Origin: Lactifluus volemus
Taxonomy: Eukaryota > Basidiomycota > Agaricomycetes > Russulales > Russulaceae
Length of the DNA: 64,000 bases
NCBI GenBank assembly: GCA_022376515.1
Contig: WTXI01000049.1
Span: 1-64,000, forward strand
Direction of reading: 5' to 3'
Positions within the stretch are counted from its first letter, which is position 1. Each line of letters starts with the position of its first letter. Under the pieces are notes generated by a model. That model worked only from the letters and a program-made list of their open reading frames with translations, was not told the DNA's origin and ran no database searches. Below are positions 21,734 through 34,834 of the stretch, piece after piece. A program made the translations under genes and the position numbers.

Positions 21734-24700
21734 TTTTCGGTTCATTTCGCTATTTCTGCCCAAAAAAAACACGGAATACGCTTGTATGTAATACGCCATA
21801 GAGTTTTGTGGTGATTGAGCTAGGATTGAAGGAGAAATTTGAAGTGATCCGGGTTGGAACCACAGTTCTCATTGTGTGTGCCGTCCGGACACATCATCCA
21901 CGCGACCAGTCGCCCTTAATGATTGCGCCCAATGGAAATAAAAGCGTAAGGAAAGGCCCGAAACAATCTCATCTCTCCAAAGTGATAATGCCGTAACCGT
22001 GGTTTCCTCTTCCATCCTCCTGACCTGAAGCAACCGAAACTCCCTCACGCCTTGAGGGTGACGCGCCTCTTTACTTTGTATGATTGAATTGCAAATTGAG
22101 TTATGTCATCACGAGCGCTTATGGGCCCATCGTTTGACCGAGTTTCGAGAACGGCCATGGATCGAGCATGGACTCGGATTTACTTCCACATTGATACAAC
22201 GATGGGTATACATGACGAGGTTGTATCGTCAGGCTTCCATACACTGTCGGTAAACTCTTCGCACCCTCGATCTGTTCCCTCGATTGGCGTGAGAACGAGA
22301 ACAGACAAACTCGGATTTCTTATTTCAACCGTAGTGGTCATGTGAGGCCCAACACACAATGAACGAGGGCAACATGAGCTTGTCCAGTCACGTTGACACG
22401 TCTTGTAAAAAGGGCCCAACTCGGTCAGTTAGGCGGGGTTATGTCGAACAAATTACTACCATGTGACGTATCAGGTTGTCCGGGTACAATTAGCTAAAGT
22501 ATATCTGAGCGCGGTCCCAGTCGGTCCCAGTGCTTGTGGGTTGTTCATGATCATCCTCAGGCAGCATAACGCGCCAATTACAATCGTGAACCAACTCGCG
22601 CGATGCTCAGGCTAACCGCTGTGTGCTGCGTCCTGTTTAAACTTCTAGATATAAGCAGACACGTCCGGAAGTATTTCATAGTGACCCGCGCGAGGTGCAG
22701 CCAGTAGCGCATGCATGTAACTTTCGATTGTGGTGACTTTAGACTCTGCGGTAGGACATGGAAATCGTCTCATGAATGAGATTCCTGAGTACATACCACC
22801 ATGCCTTTAATGCACCCTGGGACCCTTGGTGGTGCCACCACATCCAAACGTAAAATCCTAGGGCAGCGCTTGCGATGCCGCCTGTTCTTGGCGTCATGGA
22901 AGGCGAATCAGGTCGCCATGATCAAGATGACGGCCTCGGGAGGGGGATCGAGTACAAATAAGATCTGGCGATGACGATGGATGGAAAGCTTGTAAGCCAG
23001 AGATATAGAGACCGTACGGAGGAGGGAGACCGCGGGGTGATCAAGGGCGCGTTGCGGAATTTGAGCATTCGGAAAATCGCGCGAGAAGGCGGAAAGGTTA
23101 GTGACACTGTTGCTTGGAACGACCAGCGTGATTGCAAATAAGCGTCTGCGCGTTGTCGGCACTGCGTCAAACTGTGTCGATGTGCCTCCCTCAACCCCCT
23201 CGAATGCCGTAATATGTCGAAGCCGCATCGGTGCCCCCCCCTTTCGATCCAATCCACTGGACAAGGCTATGCATACTCCCGGGGCCGTGGGGTCATGGAT
23301 TCACGGGAGAAACGATCTACCCGCCGTGCAGGGGGTGAAGATGTGCCTCATTTAGCAGGTGTCATGGTTGGAAGGGGCAGCGGCCGACAGGCCCCGCTTG
23401 TCGGGAGAACGATGCGGGGACGTTGATCGGCGCCCCGATGGTAAGGTTACCGGCCAGAGATTTAAAGAGGGCTGTGTGTGTGGCTTACAGGCGATACACC
23501 AGGTCGTGGCACCTGCGTCCACATTCCGCGGTCATGAATCGTTCGGCAGAGGCGCCTGAGTCGGTTTTGTAGGCGAGAGCCTTGGGTCCCAACTCCATCA
23601 TTTATCTGGATGGATAAACGAGGAGCTTCGCATTTCTATAAGTGAGACTGAAATTACCATATAGCTTTAGCTCACCCAAAGCAGCTCCGTCACGGTGTAG
23701 GGGGTGGAGTCGAGGAATTGCATCGACTCGGAGATGGTGGCCACCACTCCACTGAGGACTGAATTTGGCGGAGCGATTTGTTCGAAAAATAAAATCGGGT
23801 GAGAGTGGTGAGGATCACTGGTCGGTAGGGATGTGGAATGGGTGTGTGGTGCGAGGTGGGCACGAGGTTTTAGACTAGCCGGAACAGCTTGAATTAACCG
23901 GAAGAATGTTAGACCCGGAACACTGGGCGTTAAGGGCATTCCTTTTCGTTTCTCCAGGACAGTACGATTTCACTGATGTTAGATAACCTTTCCTGCTTGG
24001 CCACCTTTGTGATGGGTATAGAGACCCATCCAACTCTGACGTGTGCAAAGTAGAGTTACTGTTAAGCAGCGTGCCACTCCGCCTGTGGCGGAGACCTCCG
24101 CAGGTTTAAGGCGCGATTGTCTGTATCTCCGATGACAGCGCGCACGTTGAAATGCAGAAGTGCCTATTGTATATTCACAAGATCACTCTCACAAGTCAGC
24201 GGGGCTGAATAATAGGACCGTAGCAATGCTGAAACTTATAACATTGGAGAATGTAGTCACGGGGGCCTCGTCGGGTATTGGCGAAGGTTGTCAAAAAAAA
24301 AAAGCTCACTCATGGAAAGTGATGCAAGTGATAGGCGGTGATTGGCCCCCCTTTGTTCCACAGCAGCTGCGCCTGCCTAACGCCCTTGGCAATTAGCAGT
24401 GGCGTCCGACCACTCAAACTAGCCACTGATCCCCTGAATAGATTGGAAAATGATTACGCCGGTGACGGTTTACGAGCCTAAAACGGCTCGGCGCACAATA
24501 TCTGCAGGTATGTATCACCGACTGTGTGGCCAGGGCGCGTGTGTGAGAGTTACGAGGCGTTGCCTCAAGGAGGCTGGGTGAAGGCAGACTCGTGATGCCA
24601 CTAAATGAACGGGGTAAAGGTGATCTAGTCACAACACTGGGTAGGCCGTCCGCGTGAGCACTTATCAGAGTTTTCCGAAGGACGGGGATCCGGACGTATA

Positions 24701-26681
24701 TGTACAAATTGGCACGGGGTCTTTCTAGAACACAGGCGAGAGCCAGTAGTCATCGGTGCTTAGGCGATCGTGCATGCGGAGTCCAAAAGTCCATCGATGA
24801 TGGGTTCGGTATTCTTAAGAGCGTCAAAAAAGGGAGAAGAAAAGGAAGGAGACGCTGTTGAATCGTACTGAGGGGACAATATGTCGCAGAGACGACAAGG
24901 AAACTTCCCGGGAGACTACTGAAATGCGGCGCGGCTGTTAGTGAGGAAAAATAGACGACTAAGAATGCAGAAACAACACCTTTTGTTCTGGGGACCAAGG
25001 AGGGAAATCGCTAGATCCCGCGGGAAGGTTGGATAAAAAGGGCCGTCACATCCTGGAAAACCCGATATTCGGCTCGCCCGTCGGTCGACGCCGCGATGCA
25101 TCCGGCTTCGACTCGAAGCACTCCGGTGATGATGAATCGAGGCTTGTGTATGGCTTGATGCGTTATGTCGGAAATGAACGAGGCAGTGCCCGCCCTAGTT
25201 TCCACGTTCAACTACTAAAGAGAAGGACCTCACAAAAACATCTCCGGGCGGTGACTGACTACATGAGGCGAAAAGGCGACCAGAGGGTAGAGGGCACTGT
25301 CCCCTTCCCGTTAGCTCCAGGCCTCCAGTATAATGGAGAATGGATAGTCGAGAGGAGGGGGTGTAAGGGTGTCGAACAGAATGCCGCCACGTCGGTACAG
25401 ATAAGCGCGCCGTGTAAATGGCGAGTGGCTGCATGACTTTTGTCCGGAAGAGCGGATATGAAGCGAACGGTGAGTACTTTACATGCGATCGCAGCGAGGT
25501 GTATACAAAAGATCCGCATCTGGGTTATGGGCGGTGAACTTGTTTGTAGTATTGGGTGTCGCATAGAAAGATCCGAAAGCCCGTTGAAAAAAATTTAGAT
25601 AAGCGACTGCCCAATCCAAGGACGTAACAAAGATTGGCAAGAATGAGCCAGGCGCTTGTTAGGCGAGATGTAGACGTTACCTTTAGGTTGAAGGATATCA
25701 GTAGTGGCAAATGCTCGTGCTGAACGACTCAGTCGTGTAGACAACCTTGGCTCGCTTGTTTCGGAAGGTCAGCAGGGACTGATGTCAGCGTTGAATGAAA
25801 TGGCTGAAATGGATGAATGGGAGCAGAAGAACTCGCCAGATGCGAAGTATAGTATTTTGGGTGCCTGTAGACACATACTAGCGTTCTAGGTCAGATAAAC
25901 GGAGGACCGTTCACTAGATGCAATCACGTATCTGGAAATATAAAGGTTCAATATGGAAGTCAAGAAGTCTAACCCCAAGAAGGTGCAGATTAATGGAAAC
26001 TTCACCTCACGGAAACGCGCAGCGCCGTATGGTGTTGACGTCCAGGTTCACCTTCCTGGGATATAATACAAAAAACATTTATCTCGGAAACGGCAGTTGG
26101 CCCAGAGTATAGACTCTATGGTGAGAATATGTTGGGAACAGTATTACCCACAAAGCCTTTCGGTTCGAACGCTGCTGGAACGTTCTGTTTTGCACGAGGG
26201 GAGCTAGACTTAGCTGCCATGACTGACCAGATGCAATAGTGGCGCATATGATCTGAAAATTGGAATAACAGAGAAGGAACGACGCTCTCTGATCTTCCAC
26301 ATCCTTGCAGTAAGTTTATTCATGTAGCAGATGCTGTGACTCGCTGAAAAAAGGATATGATGTACCGCCAACTTGAACCGCGCAGGGACAGCAATAAACT
26401 GGAGAAAAGGTCTGGGTTTGAGAGAGATATGGCCCACACTTTTGAAAGTGTAAATGCAATAAGCACGCAGAACCATGCCCAGCGATTTGTAGAAGTTAAT
26501 CGTGGAAATGGTGCCTTTTGTTGTCGCGGCGGGCCACAGCCTCGTGATGCCGTAAGCGGTGACTGGCCAAGCCAAAGTGACTCCTCTCGCCGTCGTCCAC
26601 GTCGTCCACGTCGACAAGAGAAAACCCGACCTTTTCATGAATCTTAAAAGCCTTATTCTCCCTACTTTCACTTAATTCAAG
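21734..26681. other. Long anonymous intergenic region
   Basis: Nearly 5 kb with no supported gene. Overlapping open frames of 60-135 codons occur on both strands but share no recognisable motif. The last ~100 bp is probably the promoter and 5' UTR of the Q-rich gene starting at 26682. Confidence 0.4.
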
Positions 26682-29600
26682 ATGCATAAAAATCCTTTTG
26701 TGCCGCAGCCGCCTCCTTATAACCCTCCTCAGCCACCCTTACCTCCAGGTCCTCCGCCTCCTCCTCAGAGCAGTCAGCCCGACTACTCCGCATATTGGGC
26801 AGCGGCTACTGCAGCAGCTGTGGGTCAGCCCCAAGTACAACAGACATATAATCCACAGTGGCCATCGGTATCTGCGCCGCCTGCACCAGCACCCTTGCCA
26901 CCACGCCCTCCACCCGAACAATCTGCCCTATATGCAAACTACGGATATGGGGGCTCGCAAAACTTTCAATGGCAACAGCAGCAGCAGCAGCAGCAGCAAC
27001 AACAACAACAACACCAACAGCAGCAACAGCAACAACAGCGTGCTCAACAAACGCTGTTTCAGCCGCCGCAACCGCAACCACAACCACCTGCAATGCAACA
27101 GTACACACCTTACCAACCTCAAGCCGTTACAGGCTTTGTACAACCTTATGTTCCCCAAGCAATTCCGATCCCGCAACAGCCTGCTCCTGTTGTTCAGAAT
27201 CTGTATGGCCAACAACCCCAACAGCCTGGGCGGCAATATTTCCCTCAGCAGCAGCGTCCTAACCGGTCTTTCAGTCACCCTCAACCACAGCAGCACTTAC
27301 ATCATACGCCCCCTCAGCACCTTCCACCTGCAAAGAGACAAAAGTTTGATGGGCCAGGTACGCATAATCGCGGTCCTCAGCCACTTCCGCCCCCTCCGCA
27401 GTTTCAGCCACCTCCACCGCCCGTTTCGGGCCCGGTGGTGCAGCAGCAGCAACAGCAACAGCCGATGGCTTCGGGAAGCTTCTCATCTGGTCGTGGGGGG
27501 GGACAGGTGGGGGGCCTATGGGGCGCGGCGGTGGGCCGAGTAATCGGGGTGGAAACCGTGGTCGCGGGGGCAGCATGACTAATAATCGTGGAGGAGCAGG
27601 ACGCGGACGCGGTAGCAACATGTACAGTGGTAGTCGTGGCGGCTCCCAGGCTGGCGGTCAGCTTAAGAGCCATGGCTCACGCGGCAACTTCGGCGGAAAT
27701 CGTGATTACGGAAACCGAGATCACGGTAATCGTCGTGGCGGTTCTTTCGTTGGAGGTAGTCACCATCAGGGCGCCGGTGGCCCATCTTTCCGAGGCCGTG
27801 GACAAGGCCACAATTATTCTCACTTTTCGCGTGGTGGACGACACGACGGTGGCAGCGGGAGTTTTGGTTCCCGCGACGGTTCTATGGCATCTTCAGGCTT
27901 TCTCGGCAGCTCGGGCAACGGAAAGAAGGATGAAAACCGGAGGAACTTCACTGACTTCAAGATTGTTGGGCTCGAGATTCAGGATCTTTCCTGGACTTGG
28001 GGTGTGATCCCAGCATCGAAGTCTCACATCAAAGCTGAACCTCTCACTGTAGCGCCTTCTTCCTCTAAAGACGCCATTAGTAAATCTACCTCCGAACCAG
28101 CCAAAGAGGAATCCACAGATCCCCCTACGTCATCCATCATCGACTCACGGAAGGATCCAGACGCCACAGTGGTGAAGGGGGAGTCCGTATCTGATTCGGC
28201 GAGTCTCCCGAAAACCCCCGAAAACCATGCAGATCCCCCGGAGACACAATCCACCGTTGAAATGCCCGCACCAACGGTCATTCCTCCTCCACCCTCGCGA
28301 ATGCGAATCTACTTCCATTCTCCAGTGACCCCGGATGACTCTCGTCCTATCCCCACTGGCACGTCTTTCTCTATAATCGGATCGGATGAGACTGGTTCCC
28401 GCAGGGGAAAACGAAAGAAATTGGAGGACGATGACGGGGATATAGAAGAGGGGCGTGCGGCCCCTCCACCACCTGGTGGGTCCCGTCCCGAACGGTCGAT
28501 GAGTGATGATAGATTCGAACGTGCGAGTGCGGCCCCGAGTGTCGAGCCAAGCGTTGCTGAGACTGCGAGTGAAGGCGACTGGCTTATGGCCGCAATTGAG
28601 GAGGACGAGGGTGACGGGGAAGACGATGGGGGCGAACTCCAATTGCCTGGCGATGACCCTATCAGCAAAGATGGGAGTGGTTATGTTGCTGAGAGTGAAT
28701 ATGGTGAGTCTGAAATTTCCCTTTCTGACCGTTGGAGTTTGTGTAGGCGTTGGCAGCGGCGCGCTGGGATAGCCCGAATGCGCCGCGGCCCGTGAGCACA
28801 GGCGTCTCAGCGGCGTCTGTGTGCGGCCGTATCGCTGACTTCGGTTACGTTGTAAAGGCAGTCTCGAGGATGGTGTCGCTACCCAGGTTGATGACAGCGA
28901 GGGTGTCCGTGATTTGACGGATGAGACCCCTAGCCTCATGGATGGACAGGCGTTGGATAATGTTCACGAGTCATCCCCCGCAACTTCGCTTGCCACTACA
29001 CAAGCAGCGGATGTTCCCGAGGCTCAGGACCCGGCGGCATCGCTGGACACGGGCAGTGGCTCTGATATGACTGTGGTCGGACACCAGGCCGTTGCTCCCC
29101 ATCCGGAGCAGGTGGATGGCGCTTTATCAGGTCCATTCCCAGGGGCCGTTGACGCGAATGATGAGCTTGCGGCTTCGGCCCCTCCCTCCGAGGAGGGCGC
29201 GTTCGTTATTTCTCCTTCATCCTCTGCCCCTGCCGTACCTGACAGCTCCGTCCTTGCTTCGTCTTCTTCCTCTGACACCTCTGTCGCCGCTCCACCCACG
29301 GAGTCGGTTGCACCTGATGAAGAACCGCCAGCTGATCACGCCCACAGCCCCGATGTGCCAGCGCCAACTGCGCCAGATGAGAACACCGCCTCCTCTGCCT
29401 CTCCCATTGAGCGTTCGCTCACCCAAATCGACTCTTCTGTTGGCGAAACACGTGTCGCAGGTGTGGATGACCTCTTTCAGTTTGATCCCACAACGCAGCC
29501 CGAGCTCCATTTTGATGGCCCAGCGTCCTCGGATACGAGTACGCTCATCTCGGGGTCTACCACGTCAACATTTAGCGAACCAAATCGGTTGCCTATGAAA

Positions 29601-30646
29601 ACTGAATCCCAGCCAGTCGTCCGCACGCCCTCTGCCAACCGTCTCTCGATCTCCTACGCCGCAGGCACAAAGCGTCTTGTCATCAATGCAGAGATTGTAG
29701 AACAGCTCAAGATACTCAGGAGTGACGGTCGAGTGGAGATCACAATGCGAGTCGAAAAAGCTGACGCGAATGAATTGAACGGAATCCTCGTTGGTTCTTT
29801 CCCTCGACAACGACGTTGCTGTGAACTAATTCTTGGTGATGACAGATCGAGAGCCTTTCCGAAACTACGAAGTCGTACTCTTCACTCGAAATTCTCTCAC
29901 CCAATTTGGAATTGGACCCGACAGTCCCACCCTTCACTAGGGTGAATATTCCCTCAGAAATGACTCTACTCGTCTACTTGGATACGGAACGCCCTTTATC
30001 TGAACCAAAATGGGTCAAGTCAGGTGACGTGCAGGAATGGTTGAAAAGCATGTTCGGACGGATGTTTTGGTTTTCTGGGGATGCAGCTGATGGGTGGGAA
30101 AAGAAGGTTGAGGTTGTTGATCCAGATCCAGTAAGCTTTTACCTTGGTTTCGTCACCTTGAGAATCGTGATCATTCAGAAGCTGAATAACCTTATGCAGG
30201 CGCCCACGATCTGGACTGTGCTCGACAGCTGGGCGGCAAACTCCCCAGTTGGGTTACAAACGGAGCGCCAGCGTTTCGTACGCACTCATATGGCGGAGAC
30301 GGACCACATTCTCGAGATCCTGCTTCGTCTTGTGCGTGGCGAGCGTGCTACCCCCTTCACTCAAGCAGCACCTGCTATCTCGGCACCGAGCGTTGCTGGC
30401 CCCCTTTTGGCTGCCCTATCTCCCAGTTCAGCACATGGTCCGCAGCAGACCCACGTCTCCCTTGCAGTGCTTGCACTATGGCGGATGACGGAAGGTTACG
30501 CGATGAAGGCGCTTCAGGAGAAGGGGCGAGTCGAGGCAGAAGAGCGCCTCGGGGAGATCATCCGATGCTTGCCTTCACACCTGCTGTACAAGAGCTTGGA
30601 CGGCATTTTCAAGGAATGGAAGGTAGAGAAGAAAAATGGGAGATGA
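26682..30646 (+). CDS. Q/P-rich RGG-box protein, conserved in mushrooms, function unknown
   Basis: Large protein of roughly 1,200 residues. Regions: proline-rich N-terminus; a poly-Gln run (26974-27038); a Pro/Gln-rich segment; an RGG/GGRG-rich segment (27480-27890) typical of RNA-binding or condensate-forming proteins; FTDFKIVGLEIQDLSWTWG; MRIYFHSPV...; an acidic stretch with RKGKRKKLEDDD-like charge; and a folded-looking C-terminal part (ANRLSISYAAGTKRLVINAE, WLKSMFGRMFWFSGDAADGW, TIWTVLDSWAANSPVG, LEILLRLVRGERAT). Introns inferred at 28704-28857, 29790-29845 and 30131-30199, all keeping frame. One apparent single-G loss near 27506 separates the first frame from the RGG part. I recall similar unnamed proteins in Agaricomycetes; a nuclear RNA-related role is only inferred from the RGG box. 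Confidence 0.8.
26974..27038 (+). repeat. CAG/CAA tract coding poly-Gln
   Basis: An interrupted trinucleotide tract of CAG and CAA (one CAC) coding about 21 glutamines within the Q-rich protein. The mixture of CAG and CAA argues for selection on the amino acid run. Confidence 0.85.
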
Positions 30647-33438
30647 TAATGTACCTAATTCATGCGCAGCGTGCTTGACGTGGTCCTTGCCTGGGTCTTT
30701 CCATGTGTGCGATATGCGTATATATTATTGTCGAGCATGTTCTCCAAACTGGCATATGATCTGCTAGCTACTGGCGAGCACACGCACGTTTCTGCGAAAC
30801 ATGCCAGGCTGTGCACACCACGTCACACCGGGCGAAGCCACTGCTTCGTGAAGTTTTCACAAAATGAGTTCTTGCTTATACAAAAATTGGTTATCTATGG
30901 TCAATTGCAAGCCACGGTCCCAGCGGCTGCGCCGTGGGCCCGGGGTCAGCCGTGTACCCTCGGAGTCCGAGGGACTGCATGCTTTGACCGCGTGGTCTTT
31001 GAATCACCGACTGCGGGCGCTCTTCCCTTTGGACAATCTAATCGACAACACGTTCACGATTTTTTTTTTCACAGGATGCCCAACGGTGCTGTAATCCATA
31101 TACGAAAGGTATGTGCACGCATCAGAAGCACGATCACAGGTCTGGACGATAATGCATCAGATCAATGACAACGGACATCAAAGAGGGCACGAACGAACGA
31201 GACGGGTTATAACGTGGACTGGTAAAGTGGCAGTAGGAGGGAATTTATCCAGGTATTTCACCATCTCCGTGGGCTTGTTCCGTTCCACACAAAAAAAAAA
31301 AAACGAAACGCCGGGAAGTCCGTGGGCCAAGGAGGCGTTTGCGCTAGTGTGCGCCACTCATTTTCTTTAGGCCGGCTGTAAGTCACAAGGGAATTATCAT
31401 ATACCATGCGGTGGTAGAAAGACTAAGGTGGCACTCAAACACGGAAGGTCCCGGATTGGACAGAGACAAGGGTCTAAGCCAGGGAGGAAAACATACGACC
31501 GGCGCAAGGCTCACAACAATCGACAGATGGGAATCCCCCGCGCCCGTATCCAGATCGCAGGTCCAGGGCGATCTTGAGACTCACAAGCAAGCACCAGCCG
31601 AAGCTCACGATCGAGACAGCAGAATCTCTCCCCCCCCCCTTCCAACGTAAAGTTGAGATCGTCGTCTGGCATCGAATTCATTGAAGGATTGGGCACATGT
31701 ACCGGGCGTTGTAGTGGGATGGTTTGGAAACGGTTAAGGACTACGCTATCACGCAGGAGGCTACATCACGCAAACATGAGGTAGGTGATCCCAAAGTTGG
31801 TTGTGTTTTCACCACGTCAATATTGGGGGTGGGGGGTCCCACTAGAAAGCATCCATCCAGTGACGAATGCCAGACTGCGAGCGAACGACACTCAAAGTCC
31901 CTAAGGCATGCATACACCATTTATGACAAGAGAACCTGTCCTCATCGTGCAAAACTACGGCCATCAATAGGAGAGAGAAGAGGGGCAAAAGCCAAACATG
32001 CAAGCTTATCAATGGAACGTTCAGAACGCCGAGATTGTCACGCACCCCCAACATGAGAGAAGATAGTGATATAAATGTTCTGGCCGCGATCGTAGACATT
32101 GATGATCTGGACCAGAAGACGATATGCACGTTCTTGTTAAATGCAAGGAACGGGGGTGCCGGGGACTGAGTAGGGGAGGGGAACGGTGTGTTATCGCTCA
32201 GAGATTGGAAATAATTGGGGGAGAAAGGCAACTTGAAATTGAGGGTCCGTCGTGTATTCCAGGGCCCAGGATGAGTCGGCGGATAAAAGTTAGATTGAGT
32301 CTGCTCGACGGGCGGCTAGGACAGAAGCCGATTCATCTCAAGGTTAATTTCAATAGCCAATAGCCAATTTAGTCTTGGTACCATGGTCGAGACAATGAGC
32401 ACCGATCTCGTCCATTCCTAAGAGAAACGAGAGAAGACGTCCAAATCAACGAGGACCACATAGGAACCCCTTGATGCGAAGGGGTGACAATCAATCTATT
32501 CGAGGGGGCCTACGTGTAGCCCACTTGTGAACAAAATAGGTGCGTTTCGGAGTGCGCTGATGACGAAAATGTTGGCAAGGCAGAACGGGGTCGTTCTTTT
32601 TGAAGGTAGCGTAAACATGGTCCAAGTTGCTTATTTTGGTTGGTTGCAGGCCAAGGCCAGCAGCATCATCACTTGGCGCACGCCGATTGCAACAAAACTG
32701 AAACAACAATACCTCGGCTTATTGGTCTCAGCTGGCAGTTGACAACCAACAGCCACGTCTTTTTCTTGAAATCAGGTAAAACTAGAGGTATGTTTTCTCG
32801 TCATTTGCTCGCGCTAAAGTCGCCTTTATGTCAATTTTGCCGTACAAATCTAACGTATGTGCCCAGTCACCGCAGGCAAGCCCTTCCAGTATCCGTGCCA
32901 CTGGTGTCAGGACTCGGAACGTGTCTTCCACAACATGTGCGCTATGCGCCAGGCCCAGGGTCTCAAGGCTGATCTCCGTTCCCAAATCCATCAGGATTTT
33001 CGATAACGGGTGCGCTAACGGTTTGGCGATCGTGTAAAAACAAGACATTTCATTATCTTGCTTCGACCAGCGGTTTGGGTAACTTTCACAATAGCAAGCT
33101 TGGGCTGTGTGTCTGGATGATCACCGTGACTGTCGAGTCAGCACCTAGTCCGCGTTGTATTAGATCCAATTCAAGTTCGCGCATCTATATAAGATGTAAG
33201 GACGGTCGCGCTTCTCCCAGTCGTTCCAACCAAAGTTCACTTTCCAAAAAGCTTGTTCTCTTTCTTTCCATCCGGCTCAAAAAGAAAAAAAAAGAGAGAA
33301 AGAAAACGGTCAAGTCTTGTTTACCTCTGAGCAAGAGAAAAGGAAGAACCCCGTCCTCGTTACCCTAGACCTTGTGTGCGGTATCATCTGGCTCCGACTG
33401 GATCGCCGTCTGCTGATACTGGTGTTCAGGTTCCGCCC
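30647..33438. other. Intergenic region, one weak minus-strand frame
   Basis: No firm gene. A minus-strand frame at 32782-33048 (88 residues, starting MSCFYTIAKPLAHPLSKILM) has protein-like composition and a true ATG, but no recognised family. The rest shows short random frames, an A12 run near 31290 and a pyrimidine-rich leader just before 33439. Confidence 0.3.
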
Positions 33439-34400
33439 ATGGATTTGATGCAGTCATTTGATGCTATTTTGTTCCCGGCAGACGGGCGCCCACCTCACGT
33501 CGTCTCGCTTATGACAAGCCCGGCGTCTTTTTCCAACCCCCATGCTCCGGCGCAGATGAGCACGGCGCGCATCCCACATCCTGAGGTTCACATGGAATAC
33601 ATCGCGGAAGACCCCAATATGAGGGCTTGGAATTACTTTGTATGTTTTCGCACTCTTTTTTTTTGGCTCACTTTTGACGACGACGCGGGGGGTTTTTCTT
33701 TTAATTATTCAAGCCCGTCGAAGCTCTCGATATGATGAATAAGAAATTCGCAAACCCGTACATCATCTACTACCCCGTCGTCTCGCGCGACGGGATGCCG
33801 TTCCCCGTGAACCGGACCGTACGGGACATTCAAGAGGAAGTGAACAAGGGCCGGCGGCTACGCGAAGACCAGCTCTGGCGTGGGAACATTGTCGCTGCGA
33901 AATTCGCGGACGACCATTTCGCGCAGATGATAGACGCGTCCATGGCGGACTTTCCTATCCTCAAAAACTTCCTGGGCACGCACGCGTCGCCAATAAGGGT
34001 AAGCAGTGCGCCCTCAGCTCCTCCTCATCATCATCCTCCTCCCCCACCACCTCCTCCGACCACTACCAGTAGTAGTACTACTACCACACTCTCCCCTTCC
34101 TCCTCTTCCTCCACTTCTTCTTCTTCCCCACCTCAGCATCTACTGCCGACCCCTCCTCCTCCCCACCTCACTCTTCCCCCACTCTTCCCTGTCAGCTTGT
34201 CATCAGGCGGCGGCACCCGACAGATTCAGTTCGCTGAGTCTGCCAGCAGCAGCACCAGCATCAGTACCCCTCATCAGGCATATGAGCGCCGCGGCGAATC
34301 CCGCCACCACTACCACCAACACCAACACCAACACCACCACCACCACCACGATGAATCCAATACCAATACTTTGGGCGCCGAGCGGCAACAACAACACTAA
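33439..34400 (+). CDS. Conserved mushroom protein of unknown function with low-complexity tail
   Basis: Two exons: 33439-33639 and 33714-34400, joined in frame across a 74-nt intron. The conserved-looking part includes QSFDAILFPADGRPPHVVSL, EVHMEYIAEDPNMRAWNYF, then ALDMMNKKFANPYIIYYPVV, RDGMPFPVNRTVRDIQEEV, WRGNIVAAKF and MIDASMADFPILKNFLGTH. I recall similar unnamed proteins in Agaricomycetes but no function. After SPIR the frame runs into Pro, Ser, Thr and His homopolymers (34000-34380). Because a consensus donor GTAAGC sits exactly at that junction (34000), the tail may be an unspliced intron and the true C-terminus may lie elsewhere. The first ATG is chosen; an upstream exon cannot be excluded. 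Confidence 0.7.
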
Positions 34401-34657
34401 AGTCCCCGCTAAACCCACACACACCTCCCCCATCCGTCTGTGGAGCTATGAAACATAATACCCCTGTAGATCTCTTTTTCATACCCCTTGCAAGTTCCGC
34501 TCCGAAAAAAACAACGATCACCCGTCCCTCCCGCTTTTCGTCACAACTCGCCAAAAACCGCTCGCTCTTCACATTCCATCATTTATCCGTCACTCCCCCA
34601 TCCTCGTGTTAACCGCAACAACCAATATGTTTCTTTCTTTTGTTTCTTTTTTCTCCG

Positions 34658-34658
<1 letters not shown>

Positions 34659-34692
<34 letters not shown>

Positions 34693-34693
34693 G
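34659..34693. repeat. (TCTG)n microsatellite
   Basis: About eight and a half uninterrupted TCTG tetranucleotide units followed by GTGTG. Likely length-polymorphic. Confidence 0.9.
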
Positions 34694-34789
34694 TGCGCCT
34701 CTTTAACGTTCTCGGTTTGTATTATTATTCCGGACCCTTGTGCCTTTTTGCGTACAGTATGAAATCCAAAAAGTCGGGAATCCCGGCTT

Positions 34790-34834
34790 GGTTGTTGTTG
34801 TTGTTGTCGTCATTATTGTTGTTGTTGTGGTTGC
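34790..34834. repeat. TTG-rich trinucleotide repeat
   Basis: Interrupted (TTG)n with TCG and ATT units. Noncoding as far as can be seen. Confidence 0.8.

Noticed and set aside
26739..27673. Several frames on the minus strand and other plus frames over the Q-rich region
   Set aside because: Shadows of CAG/CAA and GGT-rich simple sequence; the chosen frame continues into conserved downstream exons.
30662..31168. 168-codon plus frame after the RGG gene
   Set aside because: Overlaps its likely 3' UTR, Cys/His/Arg-scattered composition, no domain.
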